This document shows, one piece after another, positions 1-10,000 of a stretch of DNA of 34,706 nt. The position numbers and the translations under genes are program-made. Below the pieces are notes generated by a model. The model had not been told where the DNA came from. It saw only the letters and a program-made list of their open reading frames with translations, and made no database searches. The stretch is from Ophiosphaerella korrae. Lineage: Eukaryota > Ascomycota > Dothideomycetes > Pleosporales > Phaeosphaeriaceae. The stretch lies in assembly GCA_028456385.1 (NCBI GenBank), contig JALNQF010000403.1, positions 1 to 34,706 of the forward strand, in the 5' to 3' direction. Within the stretch, counting starts at the first letter, position 1, and every line of letters begins with the position of its first letter.

Positions 1-2240
1 AATACCTCTAGGTAGGCTTTAGGTAGAGTAATAAGCTAACTAAACTAAGATAGAATCTAATAGCTAGTTAGCTTCTTCTTAAAAAAATACACCCTAGTAG
101 AATATAATTATAATATCTACAACCTAGAACTTATAGCTATAATCTAAGTATTTAAAGAATAAGAACTAGAGCTTATAGGTAGTCTATATACAATCTATAT
201 TATAATAGACTACTATAATTTAGAAACTTTTATAATAACTAAAAAGCTTAATTACTACTAGGCTTACTAGTTATTATTCTTATCCTAATTTAATTTCTAT
301 ATTAAATACGTACCTAGTAATATAAATAAGGTTATAGACGCCCTAAGCTACTAACTATAAGATTACCCTATAGACAATTCTAATCTATAAGTATTAGGAG
401 CTAACTAAATTATCCTAAGCTTTTAAGTCTTAGCCTTAGGCGTAAAACCTATACTAAATATAGTAATTTACGCTTTAAGCTTTATAGACCTATAAAAGCT
501 AGATAGATTTACGCTAGAATAAGCTACTATAGTATATACCTACCTTTGCTATATTATAAGAATAAAACCTATATTAGTAAACTTACTAGAAGATTTTCTA
601 CTACCCTATAATAGAGAACTAGACCTAGAACTCTTACTATATATTATTAACCTACGCCTAATAGAAAAATTACTAGATATAGTATACTTAGAAGACTATA
701 TAGCCTAAGCTATATTTACTACTATAGATAGTAGATAATAAAAACTTTTAAAAGCCTTCTATAAAGTAAGATACTACTTCTTATATACTAATATTAGTTT
801 TACTAGATTAGAGAAAGAAAAGTACTTTTAGGTTAATAAAACGTATCTATATATCTCTCTAAATACTTATCTACGCTACTAAATCTTTAATTTATACTAT
901 AACTATTAGTTAGTAGGCTATAAAAGACTTTATAGTATACTATATCTAATATATAAGTACTATTATTAGCCTAAGATACTCTAAGCTATTAAGTAATTTT
1001 ATAATATATACTTAATCTACTACTATATAAAGAACTTACAAGATAGTAAACTTAGTTACTTCTAACCTATACTAATTCCTTACGTACCCTAGACTAATAT
1101 CTTAGTAGACTATATCTAAGCCTTACTAACTAGTAAAAATAGTAGCTAGATTTATAAATATATCCTAGTAATTTACTACTACCTTATAAAAAGATACTAT
1201 TTCTTCTCCTATAAGTCTTTAAAACTAGAGAAAGCTACCTAATATTTTATATCTATTTTTAAGCTTTATAGAGTCCTAATAAATATTATATCTAATAAAA
1301 GGATAACCTTTATTAGCTAATTTTAGCGCTATATATATAAACGCCTCTATATTACGTAAAAGCTCTTAACTACGTACTACTTAGAAACTAATAGCTAAAC
1401 TAAGTAAGTAAATTAAGCTCTAGAGATCTTTCTAAAGTAATACGTTAACTATATATAAAATAACTAAGTAGTCTAGTTATATATAGCTAAGTTCTAGGTA
1501 AATAATACTATTAATATATTTATTAAGATAACTTTATTTCTTATAGATCTAGGGTATTACTCTTATAGTAGTATATACTCTAGTAAAAATAATAAAGATT
1601 AACTAAACCTAGCTTAACGTAACTAACGTATATAAGCTAATAAGCTACTTAATACCTATAGTAACCTAGTAGCTTACTTTAAAGAAAAAATACTCTAGGT
1701 ATAATAAAAGTAAGTAGCTTAAGCTAATACCTCTTACTAAAGTAGACTAGTATATAAAGTTAGTAACTAAGCCTATATTAGTATAGCTAATTAGAGAACT
1801 ACTTAGCTAACTCTAAAATTAGACTACTAATAAGTAGGCCTATACTCTATTAAGAGAGTTATCTACAATAGTAGAGTATATAAGCTAGTACTACTCTAAG
1901 AAATACTAAGTAAAGGTATATTCTTAGTCTTCTCTTTAAAACTCTTATACCCTAGAGATTAGAAGCTTTTACTAGATTAAGACTTACTATAGCTAATCTC
2001 TATTATTATTACTAATAAAGAAACTAGTAGTATATATAAAGAATACTTAGTAGAAGCTATCTTAGACGTATACTTTAAAGAGCGTAGAAAATATATAAGA
2101 TAGTACTACTTAGTCTACTAAACTAGCTATAATAAACTTATATAGGAGCTAGTAGAAGAATTTATAAAATATAAAGCTACCTTTAACTTTTACTAGAACT
2201 ACCTAGAGAAAGCTAAACTACTAACTCTATATATACCTAA
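1..2240 (+). pseudogene. pol: pol remnant of element A (RNase H, integrase, chromodomain)
   Basis: All recognisable motifs lie in the frame starting at base 1, with no frame change to about 2235, but the frame is full of TAA and TAG. RNase H ends near 390, with the gypsy-type run from about 241 ('KKLN..QA...LFLSQFNF') to a 'VIDALS' tail. The integrase zinc-binding region is near 890-1010, with eroded His and Cys codons and a YYWP-like stretch. The integrase core starts at 'TNILVDYI' near 1093 (first Asp). The second acidic site near 1291 reads SNKR, from SDRG. The 'LETNSQT' segment near 1380 corresponds to the family's HPETDGQTE. A chromodomain at about 2041-2230 reads 'EYLVEAILD', a basic stretch, 'YYLVY', then an EE-rich end. 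The original function was reverse transcription and targeted integration. It is dead by RIP alone, since no indel is visible across roughly 745 codons. Confidence 0.85.
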
Positions 2241-2465
2241 AAAATAGAGCCTTAATAAAGACGTAACTTATTAAAGTATTTTAACTTACTAATAGGTATA
2301 AAAAAGCCCCCTCTAAGGTATAATTACTACCTTTAGCTCTTACTAGAACTACCTAGAGAAGCCTAAAATACTAACTATATACCTAAAATAGAGCTTAATA
2401 AAGATGTAACCTAGTAAAGTACTCTAGCTATTAGTAGGCGTAAAAAGGCCCTCTAAGGCGTAATT
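2178..2465 (+). repeat. Imperfect tandem duplication at the end of element A pol
   Basis: Two head-to-tail copies lie at about 2178-2326 (149 bp) and 2327-2465 (139 bp). Both begin with CTACCTTTA, pass through 'TACTAGAACTACCTAGAGAA' and end in 'CCCTCTAAGG(T/C)(A/G)TAATTA'. The duplicated part is the chromodomain end and the tail of pol. The period is not a multiple of three, so the second copy is not an in-frame extension. The copies differ by RIP-type transitions and short indels, so the duplication probably predates most of the mutation. Confidence 0.8.
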
Positions 2466-3155
2466 AGAAAACTTTACTACTAGCTAAAGATAAATTATAG
2501 CGTAAAAATAGTAGGAATAGTTTACTTTAGCTAGTAAGTGTAAGACTCTTTTTAGGTTAAGGCCTACTCTTATTACTATAGCTACGACTACTACGCTCCC
2601 TTATAACTAGTTACGTATAGGTCTAGTTTACTATTATAGAATTTATAACTAGCTACTAAATTCCTAGCTAGGGCTATTCTACGCTACTTACCCCCTAATA
2701 CTTATAAATATTAGGCTTACTAGGTCTTATATATTAATAAACCTACTTATTATAAAGCCTATATCTATAGTAAGTACTTATATAGAGATCTAGTACTATT
2801 AAGTTACTTAGTAGTATTAACTTTACCTTCCTTTATACTATATACAAATACTTTTAGGTTTAATTTTATTAGCGTAGAGTAGAAGTAGTAGAAAAAAGTT
2901 TATAGTTAACACGTTTTATATATAGAAGTTACGCGCGTCTTAATTTTATACTAAAATTAGTAAAAACCTTAGCTTTATACTCTATAAATAACGATTTTAA
3001 CTCTAAAAATAGTTAACTTCTTTAACCCTAGCTACTACTACTACTACTACTTAATAGGTATTATTAGTTAATTAGAGCCCTTTTTAAGCTCTAGGAATTT
3101 ACTCTTTAAAAGGAGAGAGACGTATAAAGGAGTTATCTCTTATATCTTTTATTTT
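2466..3155. other. Non-coding stretch between elements A and B; possible 3' LTR of A
   Basis: No protein motif was recognised on either strand. The stretch follows the pol end of A and precedes the putative LTR of B, so a 3' untranslated region and 3' LTR of A is the natural guess. No second copy exists in the window to prove it. It contains a short trinucleotide run, six CTA units at 3032-3049, which RIP could have made from CTG units. CpG sites (for example ACGCGCGTC near 2932) survive while CpA does not. Confidence 0.4.
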
Positions 3156-3162
3156 TGTACTA

Positions 3163-3312
3163 ATATTAGTAAGTTTACAACTTACTAATATAGCAAACTT
3201 ACTAACATTATAAACTTACTAATATATTAGTAAGTTTACAACTTACTAATATCGTAAACTTACTAATATTACGAACTTACTAATATATTAGTAAGTTTAT
3301 AACTTACTAACA
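3163..3312. repeat. 61-bp tandem repeats built from a perfect hairpin
   Basis: Unit 1 is 3163-3223 and unit 2 is 3224-3284, both 61 bp. A third, partial unit runs 3285-3312. Each unit starts with a near-perfect inverted repeat, TTAGTAAGTT and AACTTACTAA separated by three bases, followed by further copies of the AACTTACTAA arm. The arm therefore occurs many times in both orientations. The block probably lies at the 5' end of the LTR of element B and could fold into hairpins or bind a protein. It retains several CpA and TpG sites, unlike its surroundings. Confidence 0.85.
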
Positions 3313-3352
3313 TTTAACTACCTTTTTACTTTTAGTTAGCGCTTAGTAGGCT

Positions 3353-3372
3353 ACTAGGTATATATACCTAGT
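3353..3372. repeat. 20-bp perfect palindrome
   Basis: ACTAGGTATATATACCTAGT is its own reverse complement over all 20 bases. It lies in the putative LTR of element B, just left of the segment shared with 34608-34706. It could be a regulatory dyad or a chance result of the TpA-rich composition. Confidence 0.8.
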
Positions 3373-3464
3373 ACTTACTTAGATAGCTTTATCTACTATT
3401 TACTCTTTTTAGTTAATTATTAAAACTACTTTATTAAGTTATCTTGCGTAAAGTCTACCTTATA

Positions 3465-3980
3465 CTAACCCTATTAACTATAGCCTAGAGGTAGTAATAG
3501 CGTATACTATAGTAGCTTAATATAAAGAACAAAGTATAAGATCTTTTACTAGATATCTAGATATCTTTAAAGACTAGCTTCTTTAGTATATAGAAAAATA
3601 AAGAATTTAGTACTTTTTTTTAAAACTATAGCCTAAACTACAAAAGGTAATTACTAACTATTATTAGGTCTTAGTAATAAAAGAAAACCTTATTACCTTA
3701 AGCTTAATACTTAAGTATAACTTACGTAATATAATAAAATTATAAGAGCTTTATATAAATAGTATAAGTAAAAAAAACTTAAAAAAAGCCTAAATAAAAG
3801 AGGATATAAAGAACTCCTAAAATAAGTTAGTAGATAAGTTTACTATTAAATACTTTAAGTACTATAAAAAGAGATACTATACTAGTAAGTACTATAGTAG
3901 TAACTCTAACTATATTCTAGTCTATATAAACTAAATAAGAAAAGGCCTAGCCTTATTATTAGCTCTAAGATAGTAAAGCG
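3465..3980 (+). pseudogene. gag: gag remnant of element B with one CCHC zinc knuckle
   Basis: The knuckle is 3851-3892. Codons in Cys, Cys, His and Cys positions (spacing C-x2-C-x4-H-x4-C) all read TAC, giving Tyr, as RIP does to TGC and CAC. Upstream is a charged capsid-like stretch with many TAA/TAG codons but no recognisable start. The frame is +1 relative to the downstream pol. The ancestral product would have packaged element RNA in virus-like particles. The N-terminal limit is unknown. Confidence 0.65.
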
Positions 3981-4029
3981 TAGATTAATTAATATCTTAC
4001 TAGGTATATAGCGTATATATAGCGTAGCT

Positions 4030-5977
4030 TTAAGCTTAGAACTAGAAATAAAGCTTTAGGTTATTCTAGACCTTTAAGTAGATATTAGTCTTATTAGTTA
4101 GTAGACTATAGTAGAAATAGGACTAAAACTAATCTAAGACGCTAAGCTCTCTAGACTAAGCTAAATAGAAGTATAAAGGTAAAATACTTATACTACTTAT
4201 AAGCTTTAAGTATACCTTACTAATAATAATAAAGTAATATATAAGTCTAAGATTATAGTATATAGAGTAGATAAAGAAAGAGTAGTACTCTTTCTTAAAA
4301 ATCTTTTTCTTAAATAAAAAGAAATATAACTTAACTATAAGTTATAAATATAGTATTAGAAATAAAATTTTATTACTTAAGTATAGTTATATATAACTAA
4401 AGAATTTATAAAAAATTTAAGAGAAATATAAGTAGAACTATACTTACTAAGAGTACTTAAGACTAATATAATTAACTTAGAATATAATATATATATCTAC
4501 GCTATACTTATAGTATATAAGTTACTTATTCTAGACACTTTATTAAAATACTATAACGTATTTAATAATATTACTATATAGATACTACTTTACCTAAAGA
4601 ACTCTAACTACGTAATCTTATTAATAGAAAAAAAAGAACCTCTCTATAAGCTACTCTATAATCTCTTTATATATAAGCTTAAAGTACTCTACGTATATAT
4701 AGAGAATATACTTTATAAAAGCTAGATACGTTATAGTAATAGTTTAGTAAGAGTACTTATCCTTTTTATTCTAAAGAAAGATAGAGCCTTATACTTCTAT
4801 ATTAACTACTATAGCCTAAACTTAGTTATAGTAAAAGATTAGTACTTACTCTTACTAATTAGAAAGATACTAGACTACTTATTAGGCGTATAATACTATA
4901 CTACCTTAGATTTTAAAGATACTTACTATAGGATTAGAATTAAATTAGGAGATAAGTAGAAAACTACTTTCTATACTTACTATAGGTATTTTAAATACTT
5001 AGTAATACCTTTTAGGCTAACTAATACCTTTACTAGCTTTTAAGCGTATATTAATAAGGCGCTTAGTAAACTCCTAAATTATATCTATATAGTATACCTT
5101 AATAATATACTTATATAAACTTATAGTAATAACATTATACTATACTAGTATACTATCTACTTTATACTAGTAGTACTAAAAAAAGTAAAACTCTTTATAA
5201 ACCTAAAGAAGTATACCTTTATATCTAATAAAGTATATTTTTTAAGCTTTATTATTATAAGGTATAGTATACGCGCTAAACCTAAGTATATTAAGACTAT
5301 TACGTAATAGCTAGAGCTTATAAGTATTAAAAAACTATAGTTATTCCTAGGTTTTATAAACTTCTACTAAAGATTTATTAAAAAGTATACTTATAAAATA
5401 GCCTTTCTTATAAACTTATTAAAAAAGAAGTAAGAATTCTATTAGCTTAGTATAGTATAAAAAGCTTTTAAATAACTTAAAGTATACTTTATAAGTATAC
5501 TTATCTTATACTACTATAACTTAGCGCTACCTATTTACTTAGAGATAGATACGTTAACTTTTGTAATCTCTAGGATCTTATCCTAGCTCTACCTAGATAG
5601 GAAATAGTATCTAGTTACTTTTACCTCTAGAAAACTATAAGAAGTAGAATTAAACTATAAAATATATAATACTAAACTTCTTACTATTATTTATAGTTTT
5701 AAATAGTAAAGATACTACTTTAAAAGTATATAGTATATAATTTAAGTACTTATAGATTATAATAACTTATACTTAATATATACTATATATAAACTAAACT
5801 TATACTAAGTATACTAAGCTATATACTTAAGAGCTTTTAATTTTAAAGTAAAATACTAAGCTAGTAAGCTAAATCCTATAAATAGCCTCTTAAGAAAATA
5901 TAACTATAAGTAAGAGAACCTATTACTAGTATATTTATTACTTACTCTCTAGGAAAAATTATAACTAGTAAGCTTAG
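4030..5977 (+). pseudogene. pol: pol remnant of element B (protease, RT, RNase H), 3' truncated
   Basis: A protease-like segment near 4060-4150 reads 'VILD....DISLIS...VEIGL', weakly matching the aspartic protease pattern. RT is clear at about 4740-5130: 'LDFKDTYYRIRIKLGDK', then 'FRLTN.F', then 'YLNNILIY', from YLDDILIY with Asp turned to Asn. The RT thumb and connection run to about 5450. RNase H follows, with 'ELNYKIYNTKLL.IIYSFK' near 5650 and an end motif 'FNFKVKYQASKLNPIN' near 5835-5885. All motifs share one frame. The gene stops at the E1 insertion, so integrase is missing. Confidence 0.8.
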
Positions 5978-6418
5978 TATAATAGGTATACTAGGGTCGA
6001 CTTCCTAATAACCTAGAGTTATTAGTAGATTAGGAGTTAATAATAAAAGCTTATATAGTAATTAGTAATAACTATAAATAATAGTTAATTTATATATATA
6101 ATATTAAGTATTAGCGTTCTAGGTTAGAGATTAGATTACTAATACTATCCTAATAATATACGTTACTACTAACTATATACTTATAATTTCTTAGCCTACT
6201 TTATACTTTATATTTACTAAGATTATAAATTATAAATTTATTACGTACTTAGCTTTATACTTTATATTTACTAAAATCGTAAATTACAAATTTGTTATAT
6301 ATCTCTATTATAGTTAGTTTTCTAATTAAGTTTATTACCTTATAGGTTATATATATTATTATTATCTATAGTAAGGCTAATTAGTTCTAATTAGCTTTCT
6401 CTTATTATAGCTATAATA
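5978..6418 (-). repeat. 3' LTR of E1 (left copy), 441 bp
   Basis: It begins TATAATAGG (from TGTAATAGG, intact in E3) and ends GCTATAATA (from TATAACA). It matches the split right copy apart from transitions. Inside is a 54-bp tandem duplication, 6199-6252 and 6253 to about 6300. Confidence 0.9.
6199..6300. repeat. 54-bp tandem duplication inside the LTR
   Basis: Both copies begin CTTTATACTTTATATTTACTA and run into 'AAATTA(T/C)AAATTT'. The same doublet occurs at matching places in every LTR of the E1/E2/E6 type (from 12788, 13154, 19679 and, reversed, about 31115-31222), but not in the 427-bp LTR of E3. Confidence 0.85.
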
Positions 6419-6433
6419 CTATTCTCTCTCTTA
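6419..6433 (-). promoter_or_regulatory. Polypurine tract of E1
   Basis: Directly inside the 3' LTR, the element strand reads AAGAGAGAGAATAG before the LTR. This is the expected primer site for plus-strand DNA synthesis. The same place is purine-rich in E2 and E3. Confidence 0.7.
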
Positions 6434-6511
6434 GATAGGTTCTTATTCCTCTATTCTAAGGCTAAGGTTATTAGTTTAGTTTCTTTATTTATCTCTAATT
6501 TATTATTCTTT

Positions 6512-7091
6512 ATATCTTCTTACTCCTAATATAATAAACTTCTTTGTATTACTTAAGTTACTTGTAATAAAGTTAAAATATTTTCTTACGCTTATTATAC
6601 TTAGTTAAAGCTTACTTATCTTATATCCTTAAAGGATAGTAAATACTATAGTAAGTATATTCTTACTAATATTTAATATAAGTATATACTTTTAAGTATT
6701 TCTCTTATAGAATATAAGTACTTAATTTCTATATAGTTTCTTCTTACTAAGTTATATAGGGTAAGCTATTAACTAAGCTTAAAAGATACTATTATTATAA
6801 CTTATAAAAGCTAAAGCTAAGTATAAGCTAACTCTTTATAAGCTAGTAAATCTTTATTTTTATATTAAGCGTCTTTATAAGATAAAGGCTTATAATAATA
6901 CTAAATTATCTAAATAGTCTTATACTTTAGAGGCTAAGATAGACCTTAAGGATACTATAAGGGCTATTTTAGCTCCTATTATATTAGACGTTCCTAACGC
7001 CTCTTTATTTAGTATTAGTAATATTAATTTTCTTAGTTTACTATAAAGTAGTCTAAAAGGTTTTAACTTTAGAACTCTTCTAGTTTCTTAA
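6512..7091 (+). pseudogene. Convergent extra gene of E1: Cys-rich module plus coiled coil (remnant)
   Basis: It lies between the 3' LTR and the end of pol, on the strand opposite to gag-pol. The frame holding codon 6575 shows Tyr codons at spacings that, restored to Cys, fit C-x2-C-x6-C-x9-C-x2-C-x6-C, the fungal Zn2Cys6 spacing. A second frame, +1 from it, holds a basic, Lys/Leu/Ala-rich coiled-coil-like stretch from about 6756. That frame ends 'GFNFRTLLVS' and TAA at 7089. The start (ATA at 6512, perhaps once ATG) is tentative. Stops are all TAA or TAG. The distance from Cys block to coil (238 nt) and coil to stop (276 nt) equals that in E2. Function is unknown; DNA binding is an inference. 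Confidence 0.55.
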
Positions 7092-10000
7092 AGTAGTTAA
7101 GGTTATTTTCTAGTTCCTATATATCTTCCTATAGCTATCCTTTCTTATTTATACCTATCTATTTTACTAAGTAGTAGTTCTTTCTATTATAGAACTAGTA
7201 CTATAAGATTTTTTTAACTTCTTATTCTTTTTATTCTCTATATATATCTATTTTATATACTAGTAGTTCTACTTCTTATAGTACTTTTTCTAGTAGTAAT
7301 ATATAGAATATTAGGTGTATCCTTATTTTATCTAGTAACTTTAGTTTAAATATAACTAGTGTAATTTTCTTCTTAATCTTATATAGTCTAATCTTTACGT
7401 AATCTAGTTTTAGACTTAATTATTTACTTTTAATATTTTTTTAAACTAACTATACTTTTTCTCTCTCTCTAAATTAGGGTCTCTATTTATATTTCTTATT
7501 ATAGTACTTTACTATTCTATCTTATAAGAATTCTACGTTTTATCTTAATTAGTTATATATTTCTTTTATTCTATTTATAAAGTTTTCTTCTTATAAAGAT
7601 TAAGATTCTATATTTTTTAGTATTTAGTATATATTAGGGTTAAGTCTATAGTTTATAAAAAAAAATAATACTCTTATTACTTTATTCTTTACGCTGTTGT
7701 ATACTAACTATACTATAAGTAGTAACTATACCTAATTGTTCTAGTTATAGTTAAAGTAGTATCTTAAGTATTGTTTTACTATTTAATTTATATATTCTAA
7801 CTATCTATCTATTTATAAGTAGTATACTATTAATATTATATATTATATTCCTAATTACGCTATTATTATTTTCTATAGTTTTAATATAAATCTTATATCT
7901 CTATCTATAATAATCTTATTTAGAGTACTATATTAGCTTATTACTATTACTAGGACCTAGTATATAGTAACTTCTATCTTACTTTTTTCTTTATATAGTA
8001 TAAAGTATATATACTTTATAAGCTTATCTACTATTATAAGAATTCTATTATACTTAATTTCTAATATTAGTTTTTTTAATTTAAGTAACTTTGTAATAAA
8101 GTCTATTATTATTATTTCTTAGAGTTACTTTAGTACTTTAACTAGTTATAACGTTCTATATAGTACGTATCTATTATATTTATTTCTATAATATTCTATA
8201 TAGTCTTATAGTACTTCTTTTACTAGTTATCTTACTCTTAGAATATAGTAATCTCTTAGGAGTCTATTTAGCGTTTTTTTAATTCCTTAGTATCTATATA
8301 CTAGTAGCTTATAGAACTATTATATAAATTCTCTTTAGATCTTTTTTAGAATATATATTCTTCTATAAGCTTATACTAGTCCTTCTTAGTTTTCTAGTTT
8401 CTCTATTTCTTTAGAAGCTTTTTATATTATTTTCTAAATCTATTTATCTAGCTTACTACTTATTCTTTTAAGTATAGTAGCTATTTTAAGTATATTTAAG
8501 ACTAAGTATCCTTTATTATTCTTTACTAGAACTATACTAGTAGCGCTTACTTCTTTTTATAAGTCTAGCCTTTTACTAAGAGTATTTATAAATTAGTTAT
8601 CTTTCTCTTTTATATATATAATTTCTAAGTTAAATATTAATAGAAATTTATACTATCTTATATAGTACTATAATAGTTCTTTATTTATTATAAATTTTAT
8701 AAAATTCTTATAATCTATATAGACCTTTATTCTATACTTTACTCTTTATAAGTATACTCTCTATTATTTAAATACTTTATAGACTACTAGTATTTCTTTA
8801 TTATAAATTAGGTAGTTAAGCTCTACTAGCTTTATTTTCTTAGAGAAGTATTTAACTAAATATTCTTATTTAGTCCTTAGGTCTTCTTGTATTAGTACTA
8901 TTCTATAGACTAAGTTAGATACGTCTATTTTTACTATTACTAGTAGGTCTAGGTTATATATTCTAATAACTAGATTTTCTATAAACTTTCTTTTAATTTT
9001 ATTAAATACTTTATTATATTTTTCTATCTATTTAAATAGTATATCTTTTTTTATAAGTCTAGTTATTAGTTCTATATCTTTAGACTATTCTACTATTAAT
9101 TTTTTATAAAAGTTTACTAACCTATAAAACTATTATACTTCTTTTAGGTTCTTTAGTATTAGCTATTTGTTAATTAATCTAATCTTTTCTAAGTCTATCT
9201 TAATCTTTCCTAGTTTAATAATAAATCTAAAGAAGTCTATTTTTTTTATATAGAATTTATATTTCTTTATTTTAAAGAATAGTTTATTTTTTACTAGTTT
9301 TTCTAGTACTTTATATACGTATTATACGTGTTTATCTTTTATTTCTAAGAATATAAAGATATTATCTAAGTATATAAATATAAATATATCTAAGTACTTT
9401 CTTAGTACTATATTAATTCTCTCTTAGAATACTACTAGTGCGTTTATTAATCTAAAAGGTATAACTAAGTACTTATATAGTCTATATTACGTTCTAAATA
9501 CTATTTTCTACTTATTACTTTTCTTAATTGTAATTTAGTAGTAAGCGTTCTAGATATCTAGTTTTATAAAGATTTTTACCTTTTATAGCTTATCTTATAT
9601 TTTATCTATTCTTAGTAATAGGTATTAGTTTTTATTTATAACTATATTAGTTTTTCTAAAATCTACGTAGAGTTATTTATTACTTATTCTCTTTTTATCT
9701 ATAAATATAAGTTTATATACTACTAAAGATTTAGATTCTTTTATCTATCTTTTTTTTATTATACTCTATATAAATATTTACTTAATTTCTAATTCTTCTT
9801 CTATTTTTCTAAAGACTAGTCTTTATCTTACGTCTTTTCTTTTTTTATAGTTCTATTATTAAGTCTTATAAGTAATATTCTAGAAGATAGTCTTTAGGTT
9901 CTATAAGCTATTTCTCTTATTTTTTATATTTTTCTAGGAATTCTCTTTTATAAGTACTTATGTTAGCTTTTAATATACTTATTTTATAGTAATTAATTTT

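Larger units (their letters stand above)
1..2470 (+). mobile_element. Element A: 3' part of a RIP-degraded Ty3/gypsy chromovirus
   Basis: The left window edge lies inside the RNase H/RT end of pol, and the element continues through integrase and a C-terminal chromodomain. The chromodomain places it among chromoviruses. Its gag, protease and 5' LTR lie outside the window. Its 3' LTR was not recognised with confidence and may lie within 2466-3155. Its RNase H sequence differs clearly from those of element B and of the E family, so it is a third family. CpA and TpG are almost gone. Order and strand are certain from the motifs; the right limit is uncertain. Confidence 0.8.
3156..3464 (+). repeat. 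Putative 5' LTR of element B
   Basis: The right end is fixed by comparison. Bases 3366-3464 recur inverted at 34608-34706, and that copy starts abruptly inside the RT of E6. Its junction reads TATAAGG, as expected for a RIP-mutated TGTAAGG LTR terminus. The left end is inferred from TGTAC at 3156, giving an LTR of about 309 bp running from TGTA to TATA (from TACA). It holds the 61-bp palindromic repeats and a 20-bp palindrome. The left limit is a guess; the right limit is well supported. Confidence 0.5.
3156..5977 (+). mobile_element. Element B: 5' part of a second Ty3/gypsy family, truncated by E1
   Basis: The order is LTR (putative), gag with one CCHC knuckle, protease, RT and RNase H on the plus strand. 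The element stops at 5977, where the LTR of E1 begins in mid RNase H. Its integrase is not found on the far side of E1, where E5 gag is present instead. Gag lies in a different frame from pol, unlike the E family. A second copy of this family begins at 34608 in reverse orientation. Confidence 0.8.

Noticed and set aside
3032..3049. CTA trinucleotide run as a meaningful microsatellite
   Set aside because: It has only six units in TpA-rich DNA and is most likely a RIP-altered CTG run or chance.
3163..3312. CRISPR-like array or centromeric satellite
   Set aside because: There are only two and a half units, the repeats have no unique spacers and the context is an LTR. A eukaryotic setting rules out CRISPR.
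5973..5977. Target duplication of E1
   Set aside because: CTTAG on the left does not match AAGAA at 19979-19983, and the flanks are from different elements.
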